From positions 1-12,940 of the forward strand of contig CADBRC010000159.1 of assembly GCA_902796985.1 (NCBI GenBank): a stretch of DNA of 12,940 bases, in the 5' to 3' direction. The notes under the pieces were generated by a model, which did no database searches, had not been told where the DNA came from, and saw only the letters and a program-made list of their open reading frames with translations. The stretch comes from an uncultured Spirochaetaceae bacterium. GTDB taxonomy: Bacteria > Spirochaetota > Spirochaetia > Treponematales > Treponemataceae. Below are positions 1 through 6,760 of this stretch, piece after piece (the stretch's first letter is position 1; each line of letters begins with the position of its first letter). A program made the translations under genes and the position numbers.

Positions 1-212
1 AACCGCTGGAAGCCCCCTGGGCAGCAGCGGGAACCCGGGTCTGCCTGGACGGAGAGGAGATTGCGGAAAAGCCCGCCGAAATCCCCGCCGACGACTTCTT
101 CAAGGTCGCAATTGCGGTCAAAGATAAGGCCGTCATGGTCGGCGGCTGCAAACTGACGGCAGGCGGCAAGGAGATTGTCACCGTCCACACCGAGAACGGC
201 GATGTCCACTGA
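1..212 (+). CDS. C-terminal fragment of an unidentified protein
   Basis: An open frame runs from the left edge (first full codon at 3) to TGA at 210-212, giving about 69 residues that end in ...VTVHTENGDVH. It is rich in Ala, Glu, Lys and Val, with a patch reading FKVAIAVKDKAVMVGG that looks like an alternating beta-strand segment of a soluble domain. I see no membrane segment, cysteine cluster or catalytic motif that I recognise. Its last codons overlap the ATG of the downstream FemAB-like gene (ATG at 202, 11 bp of overlap), so the two are probably co-transcribed and translationally coupled. Codon use and GC match the next gene. The start lies outside the window and I do not assign a function. 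Confidence 0.7.
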   Translation, partial: PLEAPWAAAGTRVCLDGEEIAEKPAEIPADDFFKVAIAVKDKAVMVGGCKLTAGGKEIVTVHTENGDVH

Positions 213-1350
213 TTCTGCCACGCGCTTCCTCCAGACTCCCTTCTGGGCCTCGTTCAAGGAGGCCCACGGCTGGAAGGCAATTCGCGTAGACGGAACAGGC
301 GGGGAAAGGCTTTCCGTCCTGACGCGGACCTTCTCGCTCAAGATTACAAAGGCCAGCCTCGCATACATACCGATGGCTCCGGAAGTCCGGGAGGGGGAAG
401 CGCACGAAGCATATCTTGCGCGCCTCTGCGATACGGCTGCCGCCATGCGGAAATCCCTTCCCGCCGACACGATGTTCGTCCGCTATGACTGCCCGCTTGA
501 CTTTGCAGAAATCGGGGCGCGGGAGCGCTACGTGCAGGACAGCCGGAACATCGCGAAAAAGCTGCGGCTCCCCCTCCGCGTGCCGCCCGTTGCCGTGCAG
601 CCTCCCGACACGACGATACTGGACCTAACACAGGACGAGGATGGGCTACTCGCTGCAATGAAGAGCAAGTGGCGCTACAATATCCGCCTTGCGGCAAAGA
701 AAGGCGTAGAGGTGTCATGCTATCACGGCGGGGAGGAGGACTTCGACGAGAAGTTCGACGAGTTCTACCGGCTCTTTGAGCTTACCTCAGAGCGCGACGG
801 CGTGAACTTCCATGCGAAGGGCTACTACCGGGATCTGATTGAACGCAGCCGCGCGGCCCATGCCGGAAGCAAGACGGACGCAGGGGCAGCCGGGGACGCA
901 GGGACAGCCGAACAGCCCGCACAGGACGAAAGAACAGACGGCAAGGACATCCCCCTGATTTCCCTCTACCTGGCCAGGCACGAGGGGGACTACCTTGCGG
1001 GCATCATCACCCTCTTCTGCCCGCGCGAGGCGGTCTACCTCTACGGGGCAAGCGGCAACGTCAAGCGGAACCTCATGGCGGCATATCTGTTGCAGTGGAC
1101 GGCGATACGGGACGCGAAGGCCTACGGCTGCCCCGAATACGACTTCTACGGCATGCCGCCGACCGACGACGAAGGCCACCCCATGCACGGGCTGTACCTG
1201 TTCAAGACCGGCTTCGGCGGCAGGATCGTGCACCGGCCCGGCAGCTTCGACGTGCCGCTCAAGCCATTCACCTACAGCTGCTACATACTGGCAGAAAAGG
1301 CGCGGGCCTTCTTCTTCCGCAAAGTCGTGAAGAAACTAAAGGGCAGGTAA
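202..1350 (+). CDS. FemAB/FemX-family peptidoglycan-bridge aminoacyltransferase (lipid II aminoacyltransferase-like)
   Basis: This 382-aa protein belongs to the FemABX family, which moves an amino acid from aminoacyl-tRNA onto the stem peptide of lipid II at the cytoplasmic face. Family traits visible are the N-terminal LQTPFWASFK (residues 10-19), the double GNAT-like layout, the segment TTILDLTQDEDGLLAAMKSK followed by WRYNIRLAAKKGVEV (about 137-171), YGASGNVKRNLMAAYLLQW (281-299), YDFYG (313-317) and FKTGFGG (334-340). ATG 202 is preferred over an upstream in-frame TTG at 175, because TTG has no usable ribosome-site spacing and ATG puts the conserved N-terminus about 10 residues in. It overlaps the upstream gene by 11 bp. 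A low-complexity Ala/Gly/Asp insertion (about 219-248) interrupts the second domain. The 3' end overlaps the convergent GH57-like gene by 15 bp. The amino acid added cannot be read from sequence. Confidence 0.85.
   Translation: MSTDSATRFLQTPFWASFKEAHGWKAIRVDGTGGERLSVLTRTFSLKITKASLAYIPMAPEVREGEAHEAYLARLCDTAAAMRKSLPADTMFVRYDCPLDFAEIGARERYVQDSRNIAKKLRLPLRVPPVAVQPPDTTILDLTQDEDGLLAAMKSKWRYNIRLAAKKGVEVSCYHGGEEDFDEKFDEFYRLFELTSERDGVNFHAKGYYRDLIERSRAAHAGSKTDAGAAGDAGTAEQPAQDERTDGKDIPLISLYLARHEGDYLAGIITLFCPREAVYLYGASGNVKRNLMAAYLLQWTAIRDAKAYGCPEYDFYGMPPTDDEGHPMHGLYLFKTGFGGRIVHRPGSFDVPLKPFTYSCYILAEKARAFFFRKVVKKLKGR
876..911 (+). repeat. Two-copy in-frame 18-bp tandem repeat
   Basis: Copies at 876-893 and 894-911 differ at two positions and share the core GGACGCAGGG. 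In the FemAB-like reading frame they encode D-A-G-A-A-G and D-A-G-T-A-E (residues 226-237), inside an Ala/Gly/Asp/Glu-rich linker. The 18-bp period keeps frame, so expansion or contraction would only alter linker length. Confidence 0.8.
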
Positions 1351-3381
1351 CGGAGTCCGCTTCCTGCTTTGGACACTGGTAACGGAGAAATTGATATTTT
1401 TCTCGATTGACATTCCGGCAGGCAAATCGACATTCCAGAAGAATGACGTGACAAGAGTTCTGGAGTCTTCCCGTATGTCATTGTAGGCATCGGGCCGGTT
1501 GAAGACGATTGTATCCGCTATGAACCCCGCCTCCTCGTTCGGCTCGAAGTTGAACTGCATCTTATCAAAACGGTCCGTCACCCGCAGGGCAGACACATGG
1601 CCGTCCGACCGGAAGGGGCTGTTCGTATCGAGCAAACGGGTCTCGCCGTCCAGGACAAGCTCACAGGAATACTGATAGTCCAGCTTTCTGGAAAAACAGG
1701 TCTGGGCAAAGTTTGACTCCACGACAAAGGTACCAAGGAGAGGCTCAGTGCCGTCATTTTTCAGTATGTACTGAATGGAAATGCCGTCATCCAGTATGGT
1801 ATACTTCTTCAGCAGTTCAATGGGAGTATGGAGGCCGGGAATACAGACGCGGGAAGAGAAAATGATTTCGTTCCGCTTTGTATCCAGTTTCTTCTCATCG
1901 AAAAGCAACTTGGAGAATATGTCTGTTCCCGCATCAAGGGACAGGCTGTAACCGTCTATGCCTCCTGCTGCAAAGAAATGATCGGTAAAGAAGCCTCTTG
2001 TATAGCCGTCTTCCATCCCGTCAAAGGCACGGATGCGGGAAAGGCTTGAGGCGTAATTGCAGCCCTTGACTATGTTGTCCAGCTCCATAATCTGCGCGGC
2101 AAGCCTCGTTATGACCAAACGGAGATTCTTCATGCTGCACACGTACTCGCTCAGTCCGTCCCGGTTGTAGTCATAGGAGACGATGGAAGCCCGCGGCCCG
2201 CTGTCCTTCTTGCCCTTCCGGGACTCCTGTCCCTGCCTGATGATATGCTCAGCCTCGTTCAGGAGCCTGAACGCTTCCTTCCGCCTCTCAGATGACGCAG
2301 GAAGCCCTGACGGAAGAGCCGCATAGTTTTCAATGCACTGGGCATCCCAGAGCTTCTCCTTGGCGAGTTTTTTCTGAACCTTGTCCCCGCCGTGCCCCTG
2401 AGCAAGAATCATGCTGATATACATCATCCGGTCATAGAGGCTTCCGCTCGACTTATAGCAGTTAAGATAGTCGTATATCGTCAGGGGAAAGCGGCTTCTG
2501 TTCTCGCAGGACTCGAAAGGCTTCCTGGACCAGCGGGCAAGGTTCCAGTCCATGCCAGCCGGTATGTAAGCCGGTATGAAGGTTTTGGCAGATTTAAGAT
2601 ATATCTGCGGCAACGTAAAGCGGACGTCCTGCGGCTTCCCGTCATCCCCGCTCCTAAAACAGCCCGTGACATACCCGAAGAACGGCGACGTGAAGAATTT
2701 TCTGAAAGCCGGCAGGTCGAACATCACGGTCACCACAGGGCTTTCATTTCCACCCGGATTCCCGCTCCCGGCAGAAGACTTGGAGACAGCTTTCTGTATC
2801 CGGGAAATCCATGCAGCAGGCTCCTCCCCGCTGTCAAAGTCAGGGGCAAGCCCTGAATGGACGCAGAGGACTTTCAGGCTCTTTCCCATACCGCCTGTTA
2901 TGAGCGGGAAATAAGAACGGGAAGAAGACGGAACAAGAGTGGAGTCAAGCATGACATACTCCATGCCGCAGGAACTGAGGCTCGTCACAAGAGAATAGTC
3001 CCACACGCTTCCCGGAAGCACCATGCCCCGCGGTCGTTTACCCAGAAGAGAGCGAATCATGCTGTTCATCTTCTCTATCTGGGAAGTCCTGTCCGTCGGA
3101 AAGAGAAGGGGCAGCATGGGGTCATGGTATGAGCATCCCAGAAATTCCAACTGGCGGCGGACGTACAGTTCCCTCAGTATCTCAAGCGACTCCGGATGTT
3201 TTTTTTCAAGAAAGGAAAAAATCTTGCTGGAGAAGGAAAATGAAAAGAGAACCGAAGGGTTCGCATAGAGGAAAGAGAAAAAGGGCTTGAGCAGCTCCTG
3301 ATAGTCATCCTCCATGCTTGCTCCGGAAGAGGAAAAATATCCGTGCGCAGAAAGCCCCAGGCAGATGTTCGTTTCACCCAT
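1336..3381 (-). CDS. GH57/DUF1926-like protein, probable catalytically inactive 4-alpha-glucanotransferase homologue
   Basis: This 681-aa protein aligns by eye to GH57 4-alpha-glucanotransferases. Matching stretches are ELLKPFFSFLYANPSVLFS (29-47), FLEKKHPESLEILRELYVRR (57-76), LEFLGCSYHDPMLPLLFPTD (78-97), KRPRGMVLPGSVW (115-127) and CGMEYVMLD (138-146). The C-terminal half has the DUF1925/1926 beta-sandwich pattern, including SYDYNRDGLSEYV and FTDHFFAAGG. The catalytic sites are degenerate. The family motif (T/A)-E-R-V-W reads P-G-S-V-W, so the nucleophile Glu is Gly124. The DDGEKFG acid/base region reads as DLPAFRKF (222-229). The N-terminal H-x-H-Q-P motif is not kept. There is no signal peptide. 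ATG lies 3 bp after the rnfB stop with GAGGA upstream, making this the last gene of the rnf operon. A carbohydrate-binding or structural role is possible; hydrolytic activity is unlikely. Confidence 0.72.
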   Translation of the reverse strand: MGETNICLGLSAHGYFSSSGASMEDDYQELLKPFFSFLYANPSVLFSFSFSSKIFSFLEKKHPESLEILRELYVRRQLEFLGCSYHDPMLPLLFPTDRTSQIEKMNSMIRSLLGKRPRGMVLPGSVWDYSLVTSLSSCGMEYVMLDSTLVPSSSRSYFPLITGGMGKSLKVLCVHSGLAPDFDSGEEPAAWISRIQKAVSKSSAGSGNPGGNESPVVTVMFDLPAFRKFFTSPFFGYVTGCFRSGDDGKPQDVRFTLPQIYLKSAKTFIPAYIPAGMDWNLARWSRKPFESCENRSRFPLTIYDYLNCYKSSGSLYDRMMYISMILAQGHGGDKVQKKLAKEKLWDAQCIENYAALPSGLPASSERRKEAFRLLNEAEHIIRQGQESRKGKKDSGPRASIVSYDYNRDGLSEYVCSMKNLRLVITRLAAQIMELDNIVKGCNYASSLSRIRAFDGMEDGYTRGFFTDHFFAAGGIDGYSLSLDAGTDIFSKLLFDEKKLDTKRNEIIFSSRVCIPGLHTPIELLKKYTILDDGISIQYILKNDGTEPLLGTFVVESNFAQTCFSRKLDYQYSCELVLDGETRLLDTNSPFRSDGHVSALRVTDRFDKMQFNFEPNEEAGFIADTIVFNRPDAYNDIREDSRTLVTSFFWNVDLPAGMSIEKNINFSVTSVQSRKRTPLPAL

Positions 3382-3384
3382 GAA

Positions 3385-4002
3385 TTATCCTCGGTGGAAC
3401 AGCCCGTACAGTCCATGCCAGAATGCATAGTTCTTCGGCTTCACGACACTCGCGGGAGACAAATCCAGAGTGGAGTCAAACTGACTGCATTTCTCATCGT
3501 AGGAACCGCCCCATATCGTGTAGGCATTACAGGAAACACCCTGAGAATACGTCATGTCCACGAGCTTTATCAGGCCCCGAGGGCATTTGGAAAGGCAGTC
3601 CCCGCATCCGTCGCAGAAGATGTTGACAACGGCAGTCCCATTCATAATCGATATTGCATGCCGTGCGCATGCCTTGACACAACTGCCAAGACCTATGCAG
3701 CCATATTTGCATTCACCCTGCGTCTCAAACTGGGAATCATAAAAGGAACAGTCCGGCAATCCACGGTAGCCTTCCCCGTTCGCACCCATGCCGTGCTCCC
3801 GGGAACAGAGGACGACGGCCCTCTTGGAGGGCTTCTCCTTTTTGGCTTGCAGCAAGGGCTGGAATTCCTGCTCGGAGAAAAGCGGGTTGGAGGTGTTGAC
3901 CTTCTGGGCGTTCAAGGACGGGAGCAGAAGGTAAAAAATGAAGAACAGGACGCACGCGACGCTGAACAGGACGAGGAGCGTCATGAGGATTGAGAAAATC
4001 AT
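3385..4002 (-). CDS. rnfB: RnfB-like ferredoxin subunit, short form
   Basis: This 205-aa protein has an N-terminal membrane anchor (about residues 2-28), a linker, then a two-cluster ferredoxin domain with Cys98/102/108/112 (C-x3-C-x5-C-x3-C) and Cys130/133/136/140 (C-x2-C-x2-C-x3-C). These correspond to the RnfB core CKYGCIGLGSC...CDGCGDCLSKC. Cys66 and Cys85 match the extra pair seen before this core in clostridial RnfB. The N-terminal Fe-S domain (PF04060, GCG-x-P-x-C type) is absent and there is no second ferredoxin pair, so it is shorter than usual RnfB (often 190-330 aa). In Rnf, RnfB exchanges electrons with ferredoxin. Start choice: ATG 4002 overlaps the rnfA stop as ATGA and has a G-rich ribosome site 4 nt upstream; an upstream ATG at 4029 would add nine residues within rnfA. 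The rnfC-D-G-E-A-B order supports the call. Confidence 0.8.
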   Translation of the reverse strand: MIFSILMTLLVLFSVACVLFFIFYLLLPSLNAQKVNTSNPLFSEQEFQPLLQAKKEKPSKRAVVLCSREHGMGANGEGYRGLPDCSFYDSQFETQGECKYGCIGLGSCVKACARHAISIMNGTAVVNIFCDGCGDCLSKCPRGLIKLVDMTYSQGVSCNAYTIWGGSYDEKCSQFDSTLDLSPASVVKPKNYAFWHGLYGLFHRG

Positions 4003-4541
4003 TTTACCCCCCCGATGAATGAAAACCATGACACGTCGATGAAATGCAGGGCCAGAAGTATGACGGAGATGCTGATGAGAACAAGCCCGATCTTGTTGGA
4101 GAATTTCTTCCTGAGCATATAGAGGACCAGGATGGCAAAGAGGAAAGAGACCACGCAGAAACAGGCAATCAGAACGGCTTCAAACACGGAAGCCCCCTCC
4201 CCCACCCCGAGGAGAACGGAGAGGATGGAGGCTGTATACTCAGCCGTGCTCTTCCTGGTCGTAATCCTGACGACTGACTCTATAAATATGGAGATGGTGG
4301 AGAACACAAGGACCGCGATAAGCGGGTACAGCTCCGCCAGATGAACCGGTGCCAGCACCTCGCCCGCAACCAGGTAACTGATTGCCGTGGAGGAACTCAC
4401 GCTGATGAACATCTTGAGTGCACCCTCGAACAGTTTGCGGGGATGCTCGCTTATCATCATGGCCCGGTTTGTTCCCAGACCGTACACAAAGACGACACTC
4501 GTGAAAGCCACATAATACAGGAGCTCAAGCAACGCTATCAT
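3999..4541 (-). CDS. rnfA: RnfA-like integral membrane subunit lacking the conserved cysteines
   Basis: This 180-aa protein has about six hydrophobic segments and fits the Rnf-Nqr family (PF02508) by position between rnfE and rnfB and by remnants such as VVFVYGLG (17-24) and PLIAVLVFSTI (73-83). In canonical RnfA these two stretches contain GICPFLG and PLITTNCAVLG, whose cysteines hold a membrane [2Fe-2S] cluster with RnfE. Here the first has no Cys and the second has Val79 at the Cys position. The only cysteines are 127 and 129 in a later helix. ATG 4541 is chosen because GGAGG lies 8 nt upstream (4549-4553 on the minus strand) and the hydrophobic start matches RnfA. The longer frame to 4658 is merely rnfE overlap. 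It overlaps the rnfE end by 17 bp and the rnfB start by 4 bp. Homology is strong by context, moderate by sequence. Confidence 0.7.
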   Translation of the reverse strand: MIALLELLYYVAFTSVVFVYGLGTNRAMMISEHPRKLFEGALKMFISVSSSTAISYLVAGEVLAPVHLAELYPLIAVLVFSTISIFIESVVRITTRKSTAEYTASILSVLLGVGEGASVFEAVLIACFCVVSFLFAILVLYMLRKKFSNKIGLVLISISVILLALHFIDVSWFSFIGGVK

Positions 4542-5166
4542 CTGAGGCACCTCCGAGCAAATCAAATTTTCTGCGCAGCTTCCAGGCCAGGAAGAAAACG
4601 ATGAACACGAGCAGGATTGCGCCCGGGATGGACGCAAGGAATACGCCGACATGGGCATCCTCGCTCTGTGACAGGATGTTTATGCAGAGCAGTCCTTTCC
4701 GCCCTGGCAAGGTCAGCGTCCCGTATCCAAAGACATCCCGTATCAGGAAAAACACGAGGGCGATGGCAGAGAAAGAAAGTGACTGCCTGAGGTTGCCCCT
4801 GACCTCGCCCATGACTTCCAGCCCCGCGTCAGAGGGCCGCAGGCGGGAGATAATGAAGGAAGAGACAGCGGGAAGGTATATGATGAAAGAAACCGACAGT
4901 GCCATGAGAGGCGAATAGAGGGCAAGGAGCTGCTTGAAAATGATGCTCTCACAGAGCAGCATGGCGGCAGTCAGAACCGAAAGCAAATCGTTCAGGTGCA
5001 CCAGTTCCACCAGCCTGCGGAAGAGAGTTATGGAAACCATCTGCACATTCAGCAGAATGACAAGCAGAATACCATAGGCAAGGCGGCCCGGAAAGGGAAT
5101 GACCAGGGCGAATGACGCGAGCATGAAGCCGAATGCAGCTTCCTTCTCCATCCTGTATGTCCTCAT
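4525..5166 (-). CDS. rnfE: RnfE-like integral membrane subunit lacking the conserved cysteines
   Basis: This 213-aa multi-pass protein (about six membrane helices) has the same family as RnfA. The clearest match is LSFSAIALVFFLIRDVFGYG with the following T-L, which corresponds to the canonical GLGFTLAL...IREILGNGTL block. The canonical GLCPLLAV motif near the N-terminus appears as LASFALVIPF with no Cys. The canonical PLIVVNCIILGRAEA appears as PLMALSVSFII (86-96), with Val92 at the Cys position. Cys72 exists in another helix but does not align with either site. The start ATG overlaps the rnfG stop (ATGA) and has GAGGAGG about 7 nt upstream. In Rnf the RnfA/RnfE pair spans the membrane pseudo-symmetrically and carries an electron through a shared [2Fe-2S] centre; this copy seems unable to bind it. 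Confidence 0.7.
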   Translation of the reverse strand: MRTYRMEKEAAFGFMLASFALVIPFPGRLAYGILLVILLNVQMVSITLFRRLVELVHLNDLLSVLTAAMLLCESIIFKQLLALYSPLMALSVSFIIYLPAVSSFIISRLRPSDAGLEVMGEVRGNLRQSLSFSAIALVFFLIRDVFGYGTLTLPGRKGLLCINILSQSEDAHVGVFLASIPGAILLVFIVFFLAWKLRRKFDLLGGASDDSVA

Positions 5167-5693
5167 TGCACAACCTCCTCTTCAGCTACGGGAATCATCT
5201 CCGGCAGACGCAAAGCCCAATACTCTATGAGGGAGTGCCGCGTGCTGTCCAAAAGCATCCGCTCCACCCGCCTGCTCAGGGAAAGATAGCAGAGAAAGTC
5301 CGCCCTGGCAGAGGAACCGTCATACAGGAAAACAGCAGGAACGGGCCCTGCCATCGTCGTCAGCCTGATGATGACCGCATGGGAATACCTGGAACCGGAA
5401 ATTGCATAAACCGACGCGGTAACTGAGAAAGGCCCGTTTATCTCATAAGGAGCTTCCAGCACGACATCCTCGTAGCCGTTGCCGTCAAGGGCCGCACGGA
5501 CGCAATCTCCCAGCCCGCGGCTCATCGACGAAGACGAGAGGGCAGCAAAAACAGCAGTGACCGCAAAGAGGACAACGAGGAAGGCTATGAAAATTCCAAA
5601 CTGAATGAACTGCTTCTTGTAGACGAGCAGCATGTCGCTCGTACCGGACCAGTCCGCAGAACCGTCAGTCTCTTCACCTGGCATATCGCTCAT
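5163..5693 (-). CDS. rnfG: RnfG-like subunit without the flavinylation motif
   Basis: This 176-aa protein has a cytoplasmic N-terminal tail (about 1-28), one membrane helix (about 29-52) and an extracytoplasmic domain. Position between rnfD and rnfE and the layout match RnfG (FMN_bind, PF04205), though similarity is low. In normal RnfG the Thr of a D-x-x-S-G-A-T-x-S-S motif near the C-terminus carries FMN added by ApbE. The only reasonable counterpart here is LLDSTRHSL (147-155), followed by a helix-like IEYWALRL; the S-G-A-T core is not present. VYAISGSRYSHAVIIRL (95-111) may be the remnant of the FMN-domain beta strands. Both ends overlap the neighbours by ATGA. A ribosome site AAGGAGG lies about 10 nt before the start. 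It could instead be an unrelated small membrane protein, but the operon position makes RnfG the best reading. Confidence 0.62.
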   Translation of the reverse strand: MSDMPGEETDGSADWSGTSDMLLVYKKQFIQFGIFIAFLVVLFAVTAVFAALSSSSMSRGLGDCVRAALDGNGYEDVVLEAPYEINGPFSVTASVYAISGSRYSHAVIIRLTTMAGPVPAVFLYDGSSARADFLCYLSLSRRVERMLLDSTRHSLIEYWALRLPEMIPVAEEEVVQ

Positions 5694-6760
5694 ACCGACT
5701 GAACCTCCTTCAGGGCCTCAATGCGGGGCCGCACCGCTTTTTTATAGAAAGACTTCATTCTGCGCATCTCAAATCCCTGAATGAATATGGAGATGAAGTT
5801 CATCACGAGCACGACAAAGACATATCCAACAGAGGAATTCCCGTAGCCCAGTATCACGTAAGAGAAGATGCCTGCGCAAAGGCCGTAGAAAAGTTTTCCC
5901 CATGCAGTAAAGGGGGTGGTTCCGAACCACTGCAAGACAAACAGGGTAGAAAAAAGCACTCCGCTCGTCAGGAATGCGAGGAAAATGTCACCGTACAGCT
6001 GCATCCCCGTCACATATGAGATGGGAACAAAGCGGACAAGCAGACCGTACGACAGGCAGAAAGAGAAAGGCACCAGAAGCCCCAGCATGTCCCCGGAAAA
6101 GAGGACCAGCGATGCAAGAAGGTTCAGCAGATTGAAACGGAAGGCCGGTATGGGGGAGCCTGAATCCCAGAAGAGCGACACATAGCCGTCGGGAATCTCC
6201 ATGCCGAACCGGCGGAACACATTTCTGTTCAGAAAGTCCGTCACCATGGAGTCCTTCGGGGACAAAGGGAACTGCCCGTCCCGAATCATACTGAGTGCTG
6301 CATTCTTCTCACGGAAGAGGGAAAGGTCTCCGCCGAACGCAGGAAACGGACAGGCATAGATGAAATAAGCCGCAGCCACGGCGAGCGCAACAGGGTTTAT
6401 CCACGATGCGGCGAACCCCTCAAAGGCATACTTTCCCACTGCCATCGCAAATAAGCAGATGATAAAAACAGCGACGGGCGGGTAAGTCGCAGGAAGCAGG
6501 AAGCCGACCAAAAGCCCCTGAAGCAGCGCAACCAGCCAGGTGACCATTGAGGGCCGCTTCCTGATGCCGTACAGAGCTTCCGCCGACAGGGACGCAAGGA
6601 CGGCAGCAAGCAGGACGAACAGCGATGAATACGAGCGGGTCAGGAAAAGCATCGCCACCTGTGGAAGCAAAAGGCAAATCATCACCGACAGCACGGTCTT
6701 CATAGACGGCGAGACATAGATATAAGGACTTTGCAAGACGCTTTTGTTCTTCAGGCTCAT
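5690..6760 (-). CDS. rnfD: RnfD-like integral membrane subunit with altered flavin site
   Basis: This 356-aa protein is NQR2/RnfD-like (PF03116) with about 8-10 membrane helices. Family traits are SPYIYVSPSMKTVLSVMICL (11-30), the helix pair around LVALLQGLLVGFLLPATYPP (76-95), GKYAFEGFAASWINPVALA (109-127) and the late block VLFSTLFVLQWFGTTPFT (268-285), which corresponds to the canonical LFFAFFMATDPVTSPVT. The canonical ATDP portion is LQWFG here. RnfD normally carries FMN on Thr of S-G-A-T; the corresponding segment is WDSGSPIPAF (198-207), with no Thr. The loop between helices (about 140-200) is extended. Start and stop overlap the neighbours by ATGA, and GAGGAGG lies just upstream of ATG. 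In Rnf this subunit is part of the ion path, so loss of the flavin Thr would change function. Confidence 0.78.
   Translation of the reverse strand: MSLKNKSVLQSPYIYVSPSMKTVLSVMICLLLPQVAMLFLTRSYSSLFVLLAAVLASLSAEALYGIRKRPSMVTWLVALLQGLLVGFLLPATYPPVAVFIICLFAMAVGKYAFEGFAASWINPVALAVAAAYFIYACPFPAFGGDLSLFREKNAALSMIRDGQFPLSPKDSMVTDFLNRNVFRRFGMEIPDGYVSLFWDSGSPIPAFRFNLLNLLASLVLFSGDMLGLLVPFSFCLSYGLLVRFVPISYVTGMQLYGDIFLAFLTSGVLFSTLFVLQWFGTTPFTAWGKLFYGLCAGIFSYVILGYGNSSVGYVFVVLVMNFISIFIQGFEMRRMKSFYKKAVRPRIEALKEVQSV

Noticed and set aside
175..1350. TTG start at 175 for the FemAB-like gene
   Set aside because: The AAGGAG upstream is only 1 nt from the TTG, and the added residues do not match the family N-terminus. 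ATG at 202 fits better.
3999..4658. Longer rnfA with start at 4658
   Set aside because: The extra 39 residues are rich in Ser and Cys with no RnfA similarity and are the rnfE gene read in another frame. GGAGG sits 8 nt before the ATG at 4541.
5163..6760. rnf genes as pseudogenes
   Set aside because: Every frame is open, with overlapping starts and stops and good ribosome sites. The cofactor losses are amino-acid replacements and domain loss, not frameshifts or stops.
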